Positions 1 through 9,446 of a stretch of 64,000 nt of DNA are shown piece by piece. The DNA is from Virgibacillus_O xinjiangensis (GTDB taxonomy: Bacteria; Bacillota; Bacilli; Bacillales; Amphibacillaceae), in the NCBI RefSeq assembly GCF_042643145.1, contig NZ_JBHRSA010000003.1, positions 62,001-126,000 of the forward strand, read 5' to 3'. The notes below the pieces were generated by a model that was not told the origin of the DNA, searched no databases, and worked only from the letters and a program-made list of their open reading frames with translations. The position numbers and the translations under genes were made by a program. Position 1 is the stretch's first letter. The number at the start of each line of letters is the position of its first letter.

Positions 1-787
1 CTGTTCCAAGAACCATGCCGAAAACGACAGCTGGCGGAAGCAACGCAACGGAAACCATGACTCCCACCAATGCACCCTCGTTCCTTTTCACGAAGGACAA
101 GGCCCCGGCAGCTCCAGAAGCCAGTGCCACTGCTACATCTACCAGTTGGATATCTGTCCGTGAAAGAAATTCATCACTGTAGATCGGTGGCTCGAAAAAG
201 AAACCGAAAGCGGTGGCCACAAGGACCGGTACCCCTATACCGAATAAAGCGGTGCGCAGAGCTTTTTTCATCAGCTTGAAATCACCGAGCACGGAAGCAA
301 ACGATACCGCGGTCACCGGGCCGATGATGGGAGCGATCACCATGGCGCCGATTACGATGGCCGGACTGTTTTTGATGATGCCTGCAGTGGCAACAATCGA
401 AGAAAACAGGATGAACCACATATAACTCATGCTCATATATCCTGATTCCTCCACAGCCGTATACAATTCATGCCGGCTGGCCCGCTGTAGATCTTTTTCC
501 TCATTATCTTCTTCCTCCGAGGGTTGTTCCTCTTTTTCTTCTCGTGGGAGGTAGGTGCGGACAGGGAGGAGCATCACCTGGTATGTATCTTTCTTGCCAG
601 GCAGCCGTTCCAGGTAATCCAGGATTTTCTCCGAATCATTGGTCTCCACCAAAACTCTTGTCAGTTTCTTTTCTTCGTCGAATCCGACCGTCCAAAAAGA
701 GACAACCGGAAACAGGTCCTTCATTTCCTCCATGTCCAGAAATTTTTCAGGGGCATATATCTCCAATAATTGCAGCGGCATCCGCAT
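1..787 (-). CDS. DUF389 / TIGR00341 family membrane protein (3' truncated)
   Basis: The reading frame runs leftward off the window, so the C-terminus is missing and 262 codons are visible. An N-terminal soluble part of about 115 residues ends in a run of Glu/Asp (EEKEEQPSEEEDNEEK). It is followed by hydrophobic segments with the family motif AIVIGAMVIAPIIGPVTA and a later segment, ALVGVMVSVALLPPAVVFG. This layout fits the uncharacterised hydrophobic DUF389 family; no transported substrate is established. I chose the ATG at 787, which has an AAAGTGAG ribosome site about 6 bases upstream; a GTG three codons earlier is possible. It is divergent from the nitrate genes and probably unrelated to them. 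Confidence 0.85.
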   Translation of the reverse strand, partial: MRMPLQLLEIYAPEKFLDMEEMKDLFPVVSFWTVGFDEEKKLTRVLVETNDSEKILDYLERLPGKKDTYQVMLLPVRTYLPREEKEEQPSEEEDNEEKDLQRASRHELYTAVEESGYMSMSYMWFILFSSIVATAGIIKNSPAIVIGAMVIAPIIGPVTAVSFASVLGDFKLMKKALRTALFGIGVPVLVATAFGFFFEPPIYSDEFLSRTDIQLVDVAVALASGAAGALSFVKRNEGALVGVMVSVALLPPAVVFGMVLGT

Positions 788-979
788 TCGACTCACTTTC
801 CATAGAAATTCTCATGCTTATGCTTGCCGGTTGAACTGAATTTATGCTCTTGAAGTAAGTTCCAGTGAAAATGTTTTTCCCCCTTGTTTTCCCTCACAAG
901 AATTTCATTTCTGTTGCGCCAGCAAACAAATAAGGTGTGCTAAAGACTGTCCTCCTATGTAAGTATATTTAATTTTTAA

Positions 980-996
980 TGTCAGATTACCTAACA
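980..996 (+). promoter_or_regulatory. TnrA/GlnR-type operator of the nitrate assimilation operon
   Basis: TGTCAGATTACCTAACA matches the TGTNA-N7-TNACA nitrogen-control consensus at every defined position. Its centre at 988 lies about 48 bases upstream of a start site predicted from the -10-like TAAACT at 1024-1029. That is the usual position for TnrA activation, and no good -35 is present. I infer activation of the downstream nas genes under nitrogen limitation. Confidence 0.85.
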
Positions 997-1072
997 AGAA
1001 AATTGTGTTAATTTTCTACTGCGGTAAACTGGGGGTAGATAAGATTCAGAACAAGAATTAAGGGAGGATCAT

Positions 1073-3490
1073 ATGCACATGGCAAAACAGAAATTGGTTG
1101 TGATTGGCAATGGAATGGCGGGGATCCGAACACTCGAAGAGATTTTAAAACAGAAGCCGGAAGCATTTGATATAACGGTTTTTGGAACGGAGCCATATCC
1201 GAATTATAACCGGATTCAGTTATCGAAGGTATTGCAGGGGGACACATCGGTTTCTGATATTACCCTGAACGAATGGCATTGGTATGAAGATAATAATATC
1301 CGCTTGTATCCAGGAGAAACAGTAACAGAGATCGATAAGGAAAACAAACAGGTTTTTACAGATAAGAAGCGTACTGAGCCTTACGACAAAATGATTATCG
1401 CAACAGGCTCCCATCCGTTCATCCTGCCTTTGCCGGGTGCTGATAAAGAAGGGGTGACAGCCTTCCGTGATATCAAAGACTGTGAAAAGATGATGGATTA
1501 TTCCAATAAATATAAAAAGGCTGCCGTTATTGGCGGGGGACTTTTGGGGCTGGAAGCTGCACGGGGGCTCTTGAATCTGGGAATGGATGTAGATGTTGTC
1601 CATCTGGCCGATTCTCTGATGGAACGGCAGTTGGATGAAACGGCAGGTAAGATGCTGCAGGAATCCCTGGAAGAACAGGGGATGAATTTCCTGTTGAACA
1701 GGCAGACAAGCGAGATCATGGGGGATGACCGTGTTACCGGACTGAGGTTCGCTGACGGTGAGGAACTGAAGGCAGACCTCGTGATCATGGCTGTCGGTGT
1801 CAAACCGAACGTGGGCTTGGCCAAACAGACAGGGATACCGATCCATCGAGGAATATTGGTCAACGATTACATGGAAACGGAAATTCCTGACATATATGCC
1901 GTGGGGGAATGTGCAGAACATCGCAACGTAGTATATGGCCTGGTTGCACCATTATATGAGCAGGGGCAGGAACTTGCCAAACACATTTGTGGAACACCAG
2001 GGGAAGGCTACCAAGGATCGGTGGTCTCTACCCAATTGAAAGTCTCCGGTGTTGACGTTTTTTCCACCGGTCAGATCGTGGAGGACGAAAGGACAAAGGC
2101 AATCAGGACATACGATGACTGGAACGGTGTCTATCAGAAACTGATAATCGATGAAGGGAAACTGTCAGGAGCAGTTCTATTTGGTGATACGAAGGATGGC
2201 AACCGGCTGCTCAGCTTGATCAAAAAAGGAGCCGATGTCGAAGAATTCCTCGAAAGCGACCGTAGTGATGAATCTGCCATGGACATGATCGCTTCCATGC
2301 CGGAGGAGGAATTGATCTGCGGGTGTAACGGGGTGTCGAAGGGTACCATTGTCGAAGCGATCCAATCACAGGGGCTGACATCTGTTGAACAAGTAAAAGG
2401 CTGTACAAATGCCTCCAGATCCTGTGGAACCTGTCAGTCACTTGTTTCCGATCTGCTGGAATACACGCTTGGTGATGAATACATTAAAGATCAGAAGGAG
2501 GCAATTTGCAGCTGTACCACCCTATCAAGGGATGAAGTGATTGAGGAAATCAAAGAAAAGGGACTCAAAACCACACGTGAAGTGATGAATGTGCTCGGAT
2601 GGGAAAGCGCAGAGGGATGCTCCAAATGCAAGCCGGCGCTGAACTACTATATGGGTATGCTTAATCCGACTGAATATGAAGATGAGAAGGAGTCCCGTTA
2701 TGTCAACGAACGGCTGCATGCCAATATCCAAAAGGACGGAACATTCAGTGTAGTGCCGAGAATGTACGGTGGTGTGACGGACTCGGACAGTCTCCGGAAA
2801 ATCGCCGATGCAGCGGAAAAATATGAGGCAGGCATGATTAAAGTGACCGGTGGACAGCGTATCGATCTGCTTGGTATCAAGAAAGAGGATCTGCCCGATA
2901 TTTGGAGAGACCTCGATATGCCTTCCGGTGCTGCATATGCCAAGGGCCTCCGTACCGTGAAAACATGTGTGGGTGCTGACTTTTGCCGGTTCGGGACACA
3001 AAACTCAGTAGGGATGGGGATCGATCTGGAGAAGAAATTTGAAGGCCTTCAGACCCCGCATAAGATCAAGATGAGTGTATCAGCCTGTCCGAGAAATTGT
3101 GCAGAGGGCGGAGTGAAGGATGTGGGGGTCATCGGCCTTGATGGTGTCTGGGAAATATATGTTGGCGGTAATGGAGGAACAGAACTCAGGAAAGCAGACC
3201 TGCTGACAAAAGTGGAAACAAGTGAGGAAGTAATAGAATATGTGGGCGCGTATTTGCAGTATTACAGGGAGACAGCCAATTATCTGGAAAGAACGTCTAA
3301 ATGGGTGGAACGAATGGGTGTCGATCACGTCAGGGAAGTGGTGGAAGACGGTAATCAGCGGGATGAGCTGAATGAGCGTATGGAGGTGGCCTTGTCCGCT
3401 GTACAGGAGCCGTGGAGTGAAGCGGTCAATAACGGAACATTGTTGAAAGAACTGTATGAAAAAGTGCATGTGCCGACTGGTTCGAAGTAA
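1073..3490 (+). CDS. nasD: Assimilatory nitrite reductase [NAD(P)H] large subunit
   Basis: Reduces nitrite to ammonium in the cytoplasm with NAD(P)H, as the NirB/NasD partner of the Rieske subunit encoded next. The 805 residues, equal to the Bacillus NasD length as I recall it, show an FAD site (VVIGNGMAG, near residue 8), an NAD(P) site (VIGGGLLGLEAA, near 152), two BFD-type [2Fe-2S] segments starting at C416 and C479, and a siroheme/4Fe-4S site formed by C632, C638, C672 and C676. All ligands are intact. An AGGGAGGA ribosome site precedes the start; ATG 1079 is an equally possible start. It is the first gene behind the TnrA box. Confidence 0.96.
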   Translation: MHMAKQKLVVIGNGMAGIRTLEEILKQKPEAFDITVFGTEPYPNYNRIQLSKVLQGDTSVSDITLNEWHWYEDNNIRLYPGETVTEIDKENKQVFTDKKRTEPYDKMIIATGSHPFILPLPGADKEGVTAFRDIKDCEKMMDYSNKYKKAAVIGGGLLGLEAARGLLNLGMDVDVVHLADSLMERQLDETAGKMLQESLEEQGMNFLLNRQTSEIMGDDRVTGLRFADGEELKADLVIMAVGVKPNVGLAKQTGIPIHRGILVNDYMETEIPDIYAVGECAEHRNVVYGLVAPLYEQGQELAKHICGTPGEGYQGSVVSTQLKVSGVDVFSTGQIVEDERTKAIRTYDDWNGVYQKLIIDEGKLSGAVLFGDTKDGNRLLSLIKKGADVEEFLESDRSDESAMDMIASMPEEELICGCNGVSKGTIVEAIQSQGLTSVEQVKGCTNASRSCGTCQSLVSDLLEYTLGDEYIKDQKEAICSCTTLSRDEVIEEIKEKGLKTTREVMNVLGWESAEGCSKCKPALNYYMGMLNPTEYEDEKESRYVNERLHANIQKDGTFSVVPRMYGGVTDSDSLRKIADAAEKYEAGMIKVTGGQRIDLLGIKKEDLPDIWRDLDMPSGAAYAKGLRTVKTCVGADFCRFGTQNSVGMGIDLEKKFEGLQTPHKIKMSVSACPRNCAEGGVKDVGVIGLDGVWEIYVGGNGGTELRKADLLTKVETSEEVIEYVGAYLQYYRETANYLERTSKWVERMGVDHVREVVEDGNQRDELNERMEVALSAVQEPWSEAVNNGTLLKELYEKVHVPTGSK

Positions 3491-3556
3491 AGGGAACTTC
3501 CAGTTAATTGAGGAGCATTGCTAAAAGGTACGAAAAATATTTGGGGAGGAATCTGC

Positions 3557-3877
3557 ATGGAAAAGACCATTGGAAAGTTGTTAGTTGGAAAGTACTCGGA
3601 ACTGCCAGAGAGATTGGGAAAAACAATAATTTTAGACGGTCAGGAGATAGCCGTATTCAAACTGGCTGATGGGGAAGTCCGTGCAATCGAGAACCGCTGC
3701 CCCCATAAAGGTGGAGTACTGGCAGAGGGGATGGTCAGTGGGGACCATGTTTTCTGCCCTATGCATGATTGGAAAATAAGCATCATGGACGGCAAGGTTC
3801 AGGCACCGGACGAAGGCTGTGTCCAAACCTATCAGGTAGAGGTTAAAGATGAACTCGTTTATATCGTTTTGGGGTGA
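3557..3877 (+). CDS. nasE: Nitrite reductase small subunit, Rieske [2Fe-2S] protein
   Basis: This 106-residue protein carries the Rieske ligand pattern C48-P-H50 ... C67-P-M-H70 and matches the NirD/NasE family in length. It passes electrons within the NasDE nitrite reductase. The start at 3557 is set by GGGGAGGA seven bases upstream; an in-frame ATG at 3518 has no comparable site. It lies 66 bases downstream of nasD in the same orientation and is surely co-transcribed. Confidence 0.95.
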   Translation: MEKTIGKLLVGKYSELPERLGKTIILDGQEIAVFKLADGEVRAIENRCPHKGGVLAEGMVSGDHVFCPMHDWKISIMDGKVQAPDEGCVQTYQVEVKDELVYIVLG

Positions 3878-3941
3878 CCAACCATTTGCGTCACGAGAAA
3901 GGTGATCACGTAGTAACCGGCAGAATCGAAGGAGGAGCAGG

Positions 3942-4733
3942 ATGGGTAAAGTCTATTTAGTCGGGGCCGGACCAGGTGACCCGGAATTAATCACAATAAA
4001 GGCATGGAAGTGTGTGAGAGAAGCGGATGTAATTTTATACGACCGGCTGGTGAATCCTGAGCTACTGGAGGAATCCAAGCAAGGTGCTGACTGCATTTAC
4101 TGTGGAAAATTTCCAACCCTCCATATGATGAAACAAGAAAAAATTAATGAATTGTTGGTGAGGTATGCCAAGCAGGGAAAAACAGTTGTCAGGCTGAAAG
4201 GTGGAGATCCATTCGTCTTCGGACGGGGAGGAGAGGAGGCAGAAGCATTGGCAGCAGCAGGCATGGATTATGAGGTGGTTCCGGGTATCACCGCCGGGGT
4301 TGCAGCGCCGGCCTATGCAGGCATTCCTATTACCCATCGGGAGCTCGGAAATTCATTTGCCATTGTCACCGGACACTGCAACACTGGAAAACCTGCTGAT
4401 GTAAAGTGGGAAAGTCTCGTGACCGCAGTTGATACACTGGCCATCTATATGGGGGTGGGAAACCTCCCTTATATACGGCATGAGCTGTTAAAGCATGGGA
4501 AACCGAAAGACACTCCGGCAGCGATTATTCAGCAGGGAACAACCAACCTGCAAAAAACGGTCATAGGAACCCTGGATTCCATCGTCGATGTAGCGGAAAG
4601 GGAACAGATAGAGAACCCGGCGATGATTGTGATCGGCGAAGTCATTCAATTCAAAGAAAGGATCGAACTGCTGAAACAGATGAATGGTCATGGCCGGGCA
4701 ACAGATGTTCCATCAAGTATATTAACTTCTTGA
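3942..4733 (+). CDS. nasF: Uroporphyrinogen-III C-methyltransferase (siroheme synthesis)
   Basis: Methylates uroporphyrinogen III twice with S-adenosylmethionine to give precorrin-2, the precursor of the siroheme needed by NasD. The tetrapyrrole methylase signatures are clear: VYLVGAGPGDPELIT at the N-terminus, VVRLKGGDPFVFGRGGEE near residue 83, and a central VVPGITAGVAAPAYAGIP loop. At 263 residues it is a stand-alone SUMT; as I recall, Bacillus subtilis NasF is longer. It follows nasE by 64 bases, with GGAGGAG ahead of the ATG. No precorrin-2 dehydrogenase or ferrochelatase gene is nearby. Confidence 0.93.
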   Translation: MGKVYLVGAGPGDPELITIKAWKCVREADVILYDRLVNPELLEESKQGADCIYCGKFPTLHMMKQEKINELLVRYAKQGKTVVRLKGGDPFVFGRGGEEAEALAAAGMDYEVVPGITAGVAAPAYAGIPITHRELGNSFAIVTGHCNTGKPADVKWESLVTAVDTLAIYMGVGNLPYIRHELLKHGKPKDTPAAIIQQGTTNLQKTVIGTLDSIVDVAEREQIENPAMIVIGEVIQFKERIELLKQMNGHGRATDVPSSILTS

Positions 4734-4858
4734 TGCTATTGGAGAAATGGTTGCAAAACAGCAGTATTCATCGGTATATATCTTCATATTAATATCTTTT
4801 GTCATCATTCAGCGTACTGTTCAACGTATGTTGATAGCCAGATGGAGGTCATTTAGGA

Positions 4859-7219
4859 ATGGGAGAGCAAAAACTGATCATGATCGGGAATGGAATGGCA
4901 GGCGTGCGTTGTCTGCAGAATATATTGGAGGAGGACCCAGAACGTTATGAAATCACCGTTTTTGGCAGGGAGCCGCATGCAGGCTACAGCAGACTCATGC
5001 TCTCTTCTGTCCTTCAGGGGGAAACATCGGTTCATGACATTTTTATCCATCAGGATAACTGGTATCAAAGGAATAATATTCAGCTTTACACTGGAGAAAC
5101 TGTCCTGGCAATTGATAAGGAAAAGAAGATAGTAAAAACAGATAAACATAGGGAGGCAGTGTATGACAAACTGATCATTGCTACAGGTTCTTCGCCATTT
5201 ATGCTGCCGATACCAGGAGCAGACAAGCAAGGGGTCATGGCGTTTCGAACCATCGAAGACTGCCAAAGGATGATGGAAGCCTCTAGAGATAGCAAAAAAG
5301 CGGTGGTCATCGGCGGTGGCCTGCTCGGCTTGGAGGCAGCAAAAGGATTGTTAAATCTCGGCATGCATGTGGATGTTGTACACATAAATGAATACTTGAT
5401 GGAGAAACAGCTCGATGCCGAGGCTTCTCGAATGCTGCAGGGGGAACTGGAAAGCCAGGGGATGAACTTTTTGATGAATAAGGTTTCTGAGGAAATTATG
5501 GGGGAGGAGAAGGCGGAAGGAATCCGCTTTAAAGACGGCACCTATATTGAAGCCGGCTTGATTGTAATGGCTACAGGTGTCCGGCCGAATAATCAATTGG
5601 CCAAAAACAGCGGCATCGCTGTCAACCGCGGCATTATCGTGGATGATTACATGCAGACCGACAGCCGGGAGATCTATGCCATTGGAGAATGTGTAGAGCA
5701 CAGAGGAATGGTATATGGCCTGGTGAACCCGCTCTATCAACAGGGAGAGGTGCTTGCCAAGCATCTATGTGGAAAGCCCACCAATGGATATCATGGTTCA
5801 ACACTCTCCACCCAATTGAAGATTTCCGGAGTTGAAGTGTTCTCCGCTGGACAGTTAACTACAGATGCTTCTACGAAGGAAATCCACTATCAAAATGGGA
5901 TCGAATCAGTATATAAAAAAGTTATTTTTCAAGGAAATAGAGTGGCAGGGTTTGTCCTGTTCGGGGATGTGGGCCAAGGTCCCAGGCTGTTGGAAGCTAT
6001 CACTAAACGGAAGGTAGTGCCCGATCAGGATAAGGCTCATCTACTGGAACCAACTGACCCAGCCGACTCCTATGTCGCCGTTCTTCCACCTGGGGAACAT
6101 GTCTGTACCTGTAATAGTGTTTCCAAGGCAGCTATTATCCGCTCTGTACAGGAGAACGATCTCTCTACTGTAGAAGATGTGAAAACCTGCACAAAGGCAT
6201 CCAGTTCTTGTGGGGGGTGCAGGCCTGTAGTATCAGAGCTGCTCGATTATATCCATAGTGACTATTTTGCTGAAGGGATTGGTTCGGAAGCGTTATGCAG
6301 CTGTACCACATTGACAGAAGAAGAAGTTGTCGAGCAGATCCAGCGCAGAAATTTAAAGATTGCACAGGAAGTCAGGGAGGAGCTTGGCTGGAGAAAAGAG
6401 GAAGGCTGTGGCGTCTGCCAACCTGCACTCGACTACTATCTGGATATGATCTATCCGGAATATGAAACCCCGGAGGAGACCATCTATCTGAACGAGTGCA
6501 TGAATGCGGCCCGGCTAAGTGATGGTACATATGAGGTCGTGCCACAACTGTACGGTGGTGTGCTCGAAGCAGAACAGCTGAAACGGATCTATAAAGTGGT
6601 GGAGAGATATCCGCTGATCCGGCTTGCCGTTGCAGGGGATCAGCGAATCCATCTGTCGGGGATAGGAGAGAGGAATCTATCGAATGTGTGCCAGGAACTG
6701 AATATGCCGCTTATTTCGCGTGCAGGTCATTGTGTCGAAACAATTAAAACCAGTATTGGGGAGCATATATGCAGGTGTGATAAAGAGCCTTCCGTTTATG
6801 TGGCTGGTGTGTTGGAACAGAAAATGGAGTTTCTTAAAACACCTTACCAAGTGAAGATCGGCATTTCCGCCTGTGTCCATAATGGAGCCGGATCGACCAC
6901 CAAGGATGCAGGGGCAATAAAAATCGATAGAGGTTGGGAGATTTATACTGGAGGCAGCAGCGGCAGGAACGCCCGACCCGGGGAATTACTATGTGTGGTG
7001 GAAACGGATGAAGAAGTTATTCAGATGATCCTGGCATTTGTTCAATATTACCGGGAGTCCGCCAACTATAAAGAAAGGACATGGGAGTGGATCGGTCGGG
7101 TAGGGCTTGTGCCTATCCGTGAGGCACTATTCGATAAGGAATCCCGGGATCTTCTATTAAAAGGAATGGATGCAGCGGTTACACAAAGAAAGAGCTCCCT
7201 GACCACGGTCAGTACTTGA
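4859..7219 (+). CDS. nasB: NirB-like electron-transfer subunit of assimilatory nitrate reductase
   Basis: The protein (786 residues) aligns with NasD almost without gaps up to residue 676. It keeps the FAD site, the NAD(P) site (VVIGGGLLGLEAAKG) and both BFD-type [2Fe-2S] cysteine sets. In the siroheme region two of four ligands are lost: position 632 is Ser and 676 is Gly, while C638 and C672 remain. It therefore should not bind siroheme normally. Its place directly before the nitrate reductase gene, with the same partners as nasB in B. subtilis, argues that it feeds NAD(P)H electrons to NasC. A 125-base gap separates it from nasF; I found no TnrA box there. Confidence 0.88.
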   Translation: MGEQKLIMIGNGMAGVRCLQNILEEDPERYEITVFGREPHAGYSRLMLSSVLQGETSVHDIFIHQDNWYQRNNIQLYTGETVLAIDKEKKIVKTDKHREAVYDKLIIATGSSPFMLPIPGADKQGVMAFRTIEDCQRMMEASRDSKKAVVIGGGLLGLEAAKGLLNLGMHVDVVHINEYLMEKQLDAEASRMLQGELESQGMNFLMNKVSEEIMGEEKAEGIRFKDGTYIEAGLIVMATGVRPNNQLAKNSGIAVNRGIIVDDYMQTDSREIYAIGECVEHRGMVYGLVNPLYQQGEVLAKHLCGKPTNGYHGSTLSTQLKISGVEVFSAGQLTTDASTKEIHYQNGIESVYKKVIFQGNRVAGFVLFGDVGQGPRLLEAITKRKVVPDQDKAHLLEPTDPADSYVAVLPPGEHVCTCNSVSKAAIIRSVQENDLSTVEDVKTCTKASSSCGGCRPVVSELLDYIHSDYFAEGIGSEALCSCTTLTEEEVVEQIQRRNLKIAQEVREELGWRKEEGCGVCQPALDYYLDMIYPEYETPEETIYLNECMNAARLSDGTYEVVPQLYGGVLEAEQLKRIYKVVERYPLIRLAVAGDQRIHLSGIGERNLSNVCQELNMPLISRAGHCVETIKTSIGEHICRCDKEPSVYVAGVLEQKMEFLKTPYQVKIGISACVHNGAGSTTKDAGAIKIDRGWEIYTGGSSGRNARPGELLCVVETDEEVIQMILAFVQYYRESANYKERTWEWIGRVGLVPIREALFDKESRDLLLKGMDAAVTQRKSSLTTVST

Positions 7220-7261
7220 TGAAAGAAGCTGATCAATCATAGGAGAGAAAGGTGAAGCAGC

Positions 7262-9400
7262 TTGACGGAGTTAATGTTGAAATATTTTCGCTCAAAGCAG
7301 CAGGAGGTACAGAAGGAGGAAGTCTATGATTCTCAATGTCCTTTCTGTAGCATGCAGTGCAAAATGCAGTTGATTGAACAGACGGTTGTTTCCAGGAAAA
7401 CGTACAAAACCATAGGGAAGGATAATCCGACAACAGGAGGGCGGCTCTGCATTAAAGGAAATAATGCCCATCAGCACGCACTCAGTAGTGAACGGGTCAA
7501 ACATCCCTTGATGAAAGTGGATGGAGAATTTGTGCCGGTTTCATGGCGGGAGGCACTGGAACGTATCAGGCAGGAGTTCACCTCCATTCAACAGGAAGAC
7601 GGCCTGGATGCCTTATCTGTTTATGGAAGCGCCTCGGTCACCAATGAGGAGGCATATCTATTAGGGAAATTTGCCCGCGTAGCACTAAGGACCAGGCATA
7701 TTGACTACAATGGCCGTCTGTGTATGGCTTCTGCAGCTACTGGAGCCAACCAGTCCTTTGGGATGGATCGTGGGTTTACCAACAGCTTGGATGAAATTCC
7801 ATATACACGCACCATCATACTGGCAGGGACAAATATAGCAGAATGCCAGCCGACAATTTTGCCCTATTTTGAAGAGGCGAAGGATAATGGGGCTTATATT
7901 ATTGCGGTGGATCCGAGGGAAACGGCTACCACAGAAATGGCGGATCTCCATTTGAAAAATAAGCCGGGTTCCGATGTTGCGCTGGTCAACGGGCTGCTCA
8001 AGATAATTATCGAGGAACGATTAACAGATGAAACATTCATCAAGGAGCGGGTCCATGGTTTTGAGGAAGTAAAAGAAAGTCTTGCCTCTTTTGATCTGGA
8101 AGAATGTGCACAAATCACAGGAGTTTCCAAAGAACAATTATACCAGGCAGCGGTTATATTCGGGCAGGAAGCAACCGGTATGATTTTCACAGCCAGAGGG
8201 ATTGAACAGCAGACAGACGGGACAGCTGCAGTCCGCGGTTATATCAATATCCTGCTTGCAACCGGGAATATAGGCAGACCTTACTCCGGTTATGGGGCGA
8301 TTACCGGGCAGGGCAACGGCCAGGGAGCCAGAGAGCATGGACAGAAAGCGGACCAGCTTCCCGGATATCGTTCTATAGAAAATAAGGCCGATCGCGAGTA
8401 TATTGCCGGCATTTGGGGAGTCAGCGAGGAAGACCTGCCGGGCAAGGGGGTTTCCGCTTATGAGATGGTTGAGCGGATCGATGAAGGGACGATCACCGGC
8501 ATGTTCCTGATGTGTTCCAATCCGCTGATCTCTCAACCAAATGCAAATTTTGTAGAAAAAGCGTTAAAGAAATTGAAGTTTTTGGTTGTGGCCGATATGT
8601 TCGTGTCGGAAACGGCCAAATTGGCTGACATGATTCTGCCGGCGTCCTCTTATTTGGAAGATCAAGGTACCATGACCAATGTAGAAGGGAGAGTGACACT
8701 TAGGGAAGCGAAACGGCCGCTGCCGGGAGAAGTGAGGAATGACTGGCAGATCATTTGTGATATGGCAGAGGTCCTCGGGAAAGGCAAGTACTTCCCTTAC
8801 CGCTCTGCAGAGGAAATCTTTGAAGAGCTGAGGATCGCAAGCAGGGGAGGAAAAGCAGATTATTATGGAATAACCTACCAAAAACTGCGGGAGAACTCGG
8901 GGGTGCTCTGGCCCTGCCCGGATGAGAGCCACAAGGGTACGCAACGACTGTTTGAATCTTCCTTTGCGCACCTGGATGGGAAAGCAGAGATGGCAGTTAT
9001 CTCCCATGTACCCGAGGTACCGAAAGAAACACCTACGGATGAATTTCCTCTCTTCTTAACGACGGGAAGAGTGATGTCCCAGTACTTGACAGGGGAACAG
9101 ACGAGAAGGAGCGCCTCCCTGGCAGCAAGGGATTTCGAATCTTTCGTGGAAATCCACCCGGATACCGCAAAAAAGTATCAATTGAAGGATCGGGCATTGG
9201 TAAGGGTCCAGTCAAAAAGAGGCAGTGTCGTGGTGAGAAGCAGGTGCTCAGATAAGATCAGGAAGGATACGGTGTTCGTCCCTTTTCATTGGACACAGAC
9301 GCAGAATGTGAACCAGCTTGTCGCAAATGACCTGGATCCTGCCTGCAGAATGCCTGGTCTGAAACTCACAGCAGTCAATATCAGTCCTGCTCAGGACTGA
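7262..9400 (+). CDS. nasC: Assimilatory nitrate reductase catalytic subunit (Mo-bisMGD)
   Basis: Reduces nitrate to nitrite in the cytoplasm. The N-terminus has a 4Fe-4S binding set C26-X2-C29-X3-C33 ... C63 (GRLCIKG), followed by molybdopterin oxidoreductase and C-terminal molydopterin-dinucleotide-binding domains (LTTGRVMSQYLTGEQTRRS). The length of 712 residues is typical of NasC. The start is TTG at 7262, seven bases after AAAGGTG; ATG 7274 is the alternative. There is no twin-arginine signal, consistent with the assimilatory, cytoplasmic type. It lies 42 bases after nasB. Confidence 0.95.
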   Translation: MTELMLKYFRSKQQEVQKEEVYDSQCPFCSMQCKMQLIEQTVVSRKTYKTIGKDNPTTGGRLCIKGNNAHQHALSSERVKHPLMKVDGEFVPVSWREALERIRQEFTSIQQEDGLDALSVYGSASVTNEEAYLLGKFARVALRTRHIDYNGRLCMASAATGANQSFGMDRGFTNSLDEIPYTRTIILAGTNIAECQPTILPYFEEAKDNGAYIIAVDPRETATTEMADLHLKNKPGSDVALVNGLLKIIIEERLTDETFIKERVHGFEEVKESLASFDLEECAQITGVSKEQLYQAAVIFGQEATGMIFTARGIEQQTDGTAAVRGYINILLATGNIGRPYSGYGAITGQGNGQGAREHGQKADQLPGYRSIENKADREYIAGIWGVSEEDLPGKGVSAYEMVERIDEGTITGMFLMCSNPLISQPNANFVEKALKKLKFLVVADMFVSETAKLADMILPASSYLEDQGTMTNVEGRVTLREAKRPLPGEVRNDWQIICDMAEVLGKGKYFPYRSAEEIFEELRIASRGGKADYYGITYQKLRENSGVLWPCPDESHKGTQRLFESSFAHLDGKAEMAVISHVPEVPKETPTDEFPLFLTTGRVMSQYLTGEQTRRSASLAARDFESFVEIHPDTAKKYQLKDRALVRVQSKRGSVVVRSRCSDKIRKDTVFVPFHWTQTQNVNQLVANDLDPACRMPGLKLTAVNISPAQD

Positions 9401-9446
9401 TAGGTTATGTCACATACTTGAAATTTATGCTGAGAAGGAGGATACT

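Noticed and set aside
1220..1921. Long antisense frame within nasD
   Set aside because: It is a shadow of the nasD codon pattern, with no ribosome site or domain.
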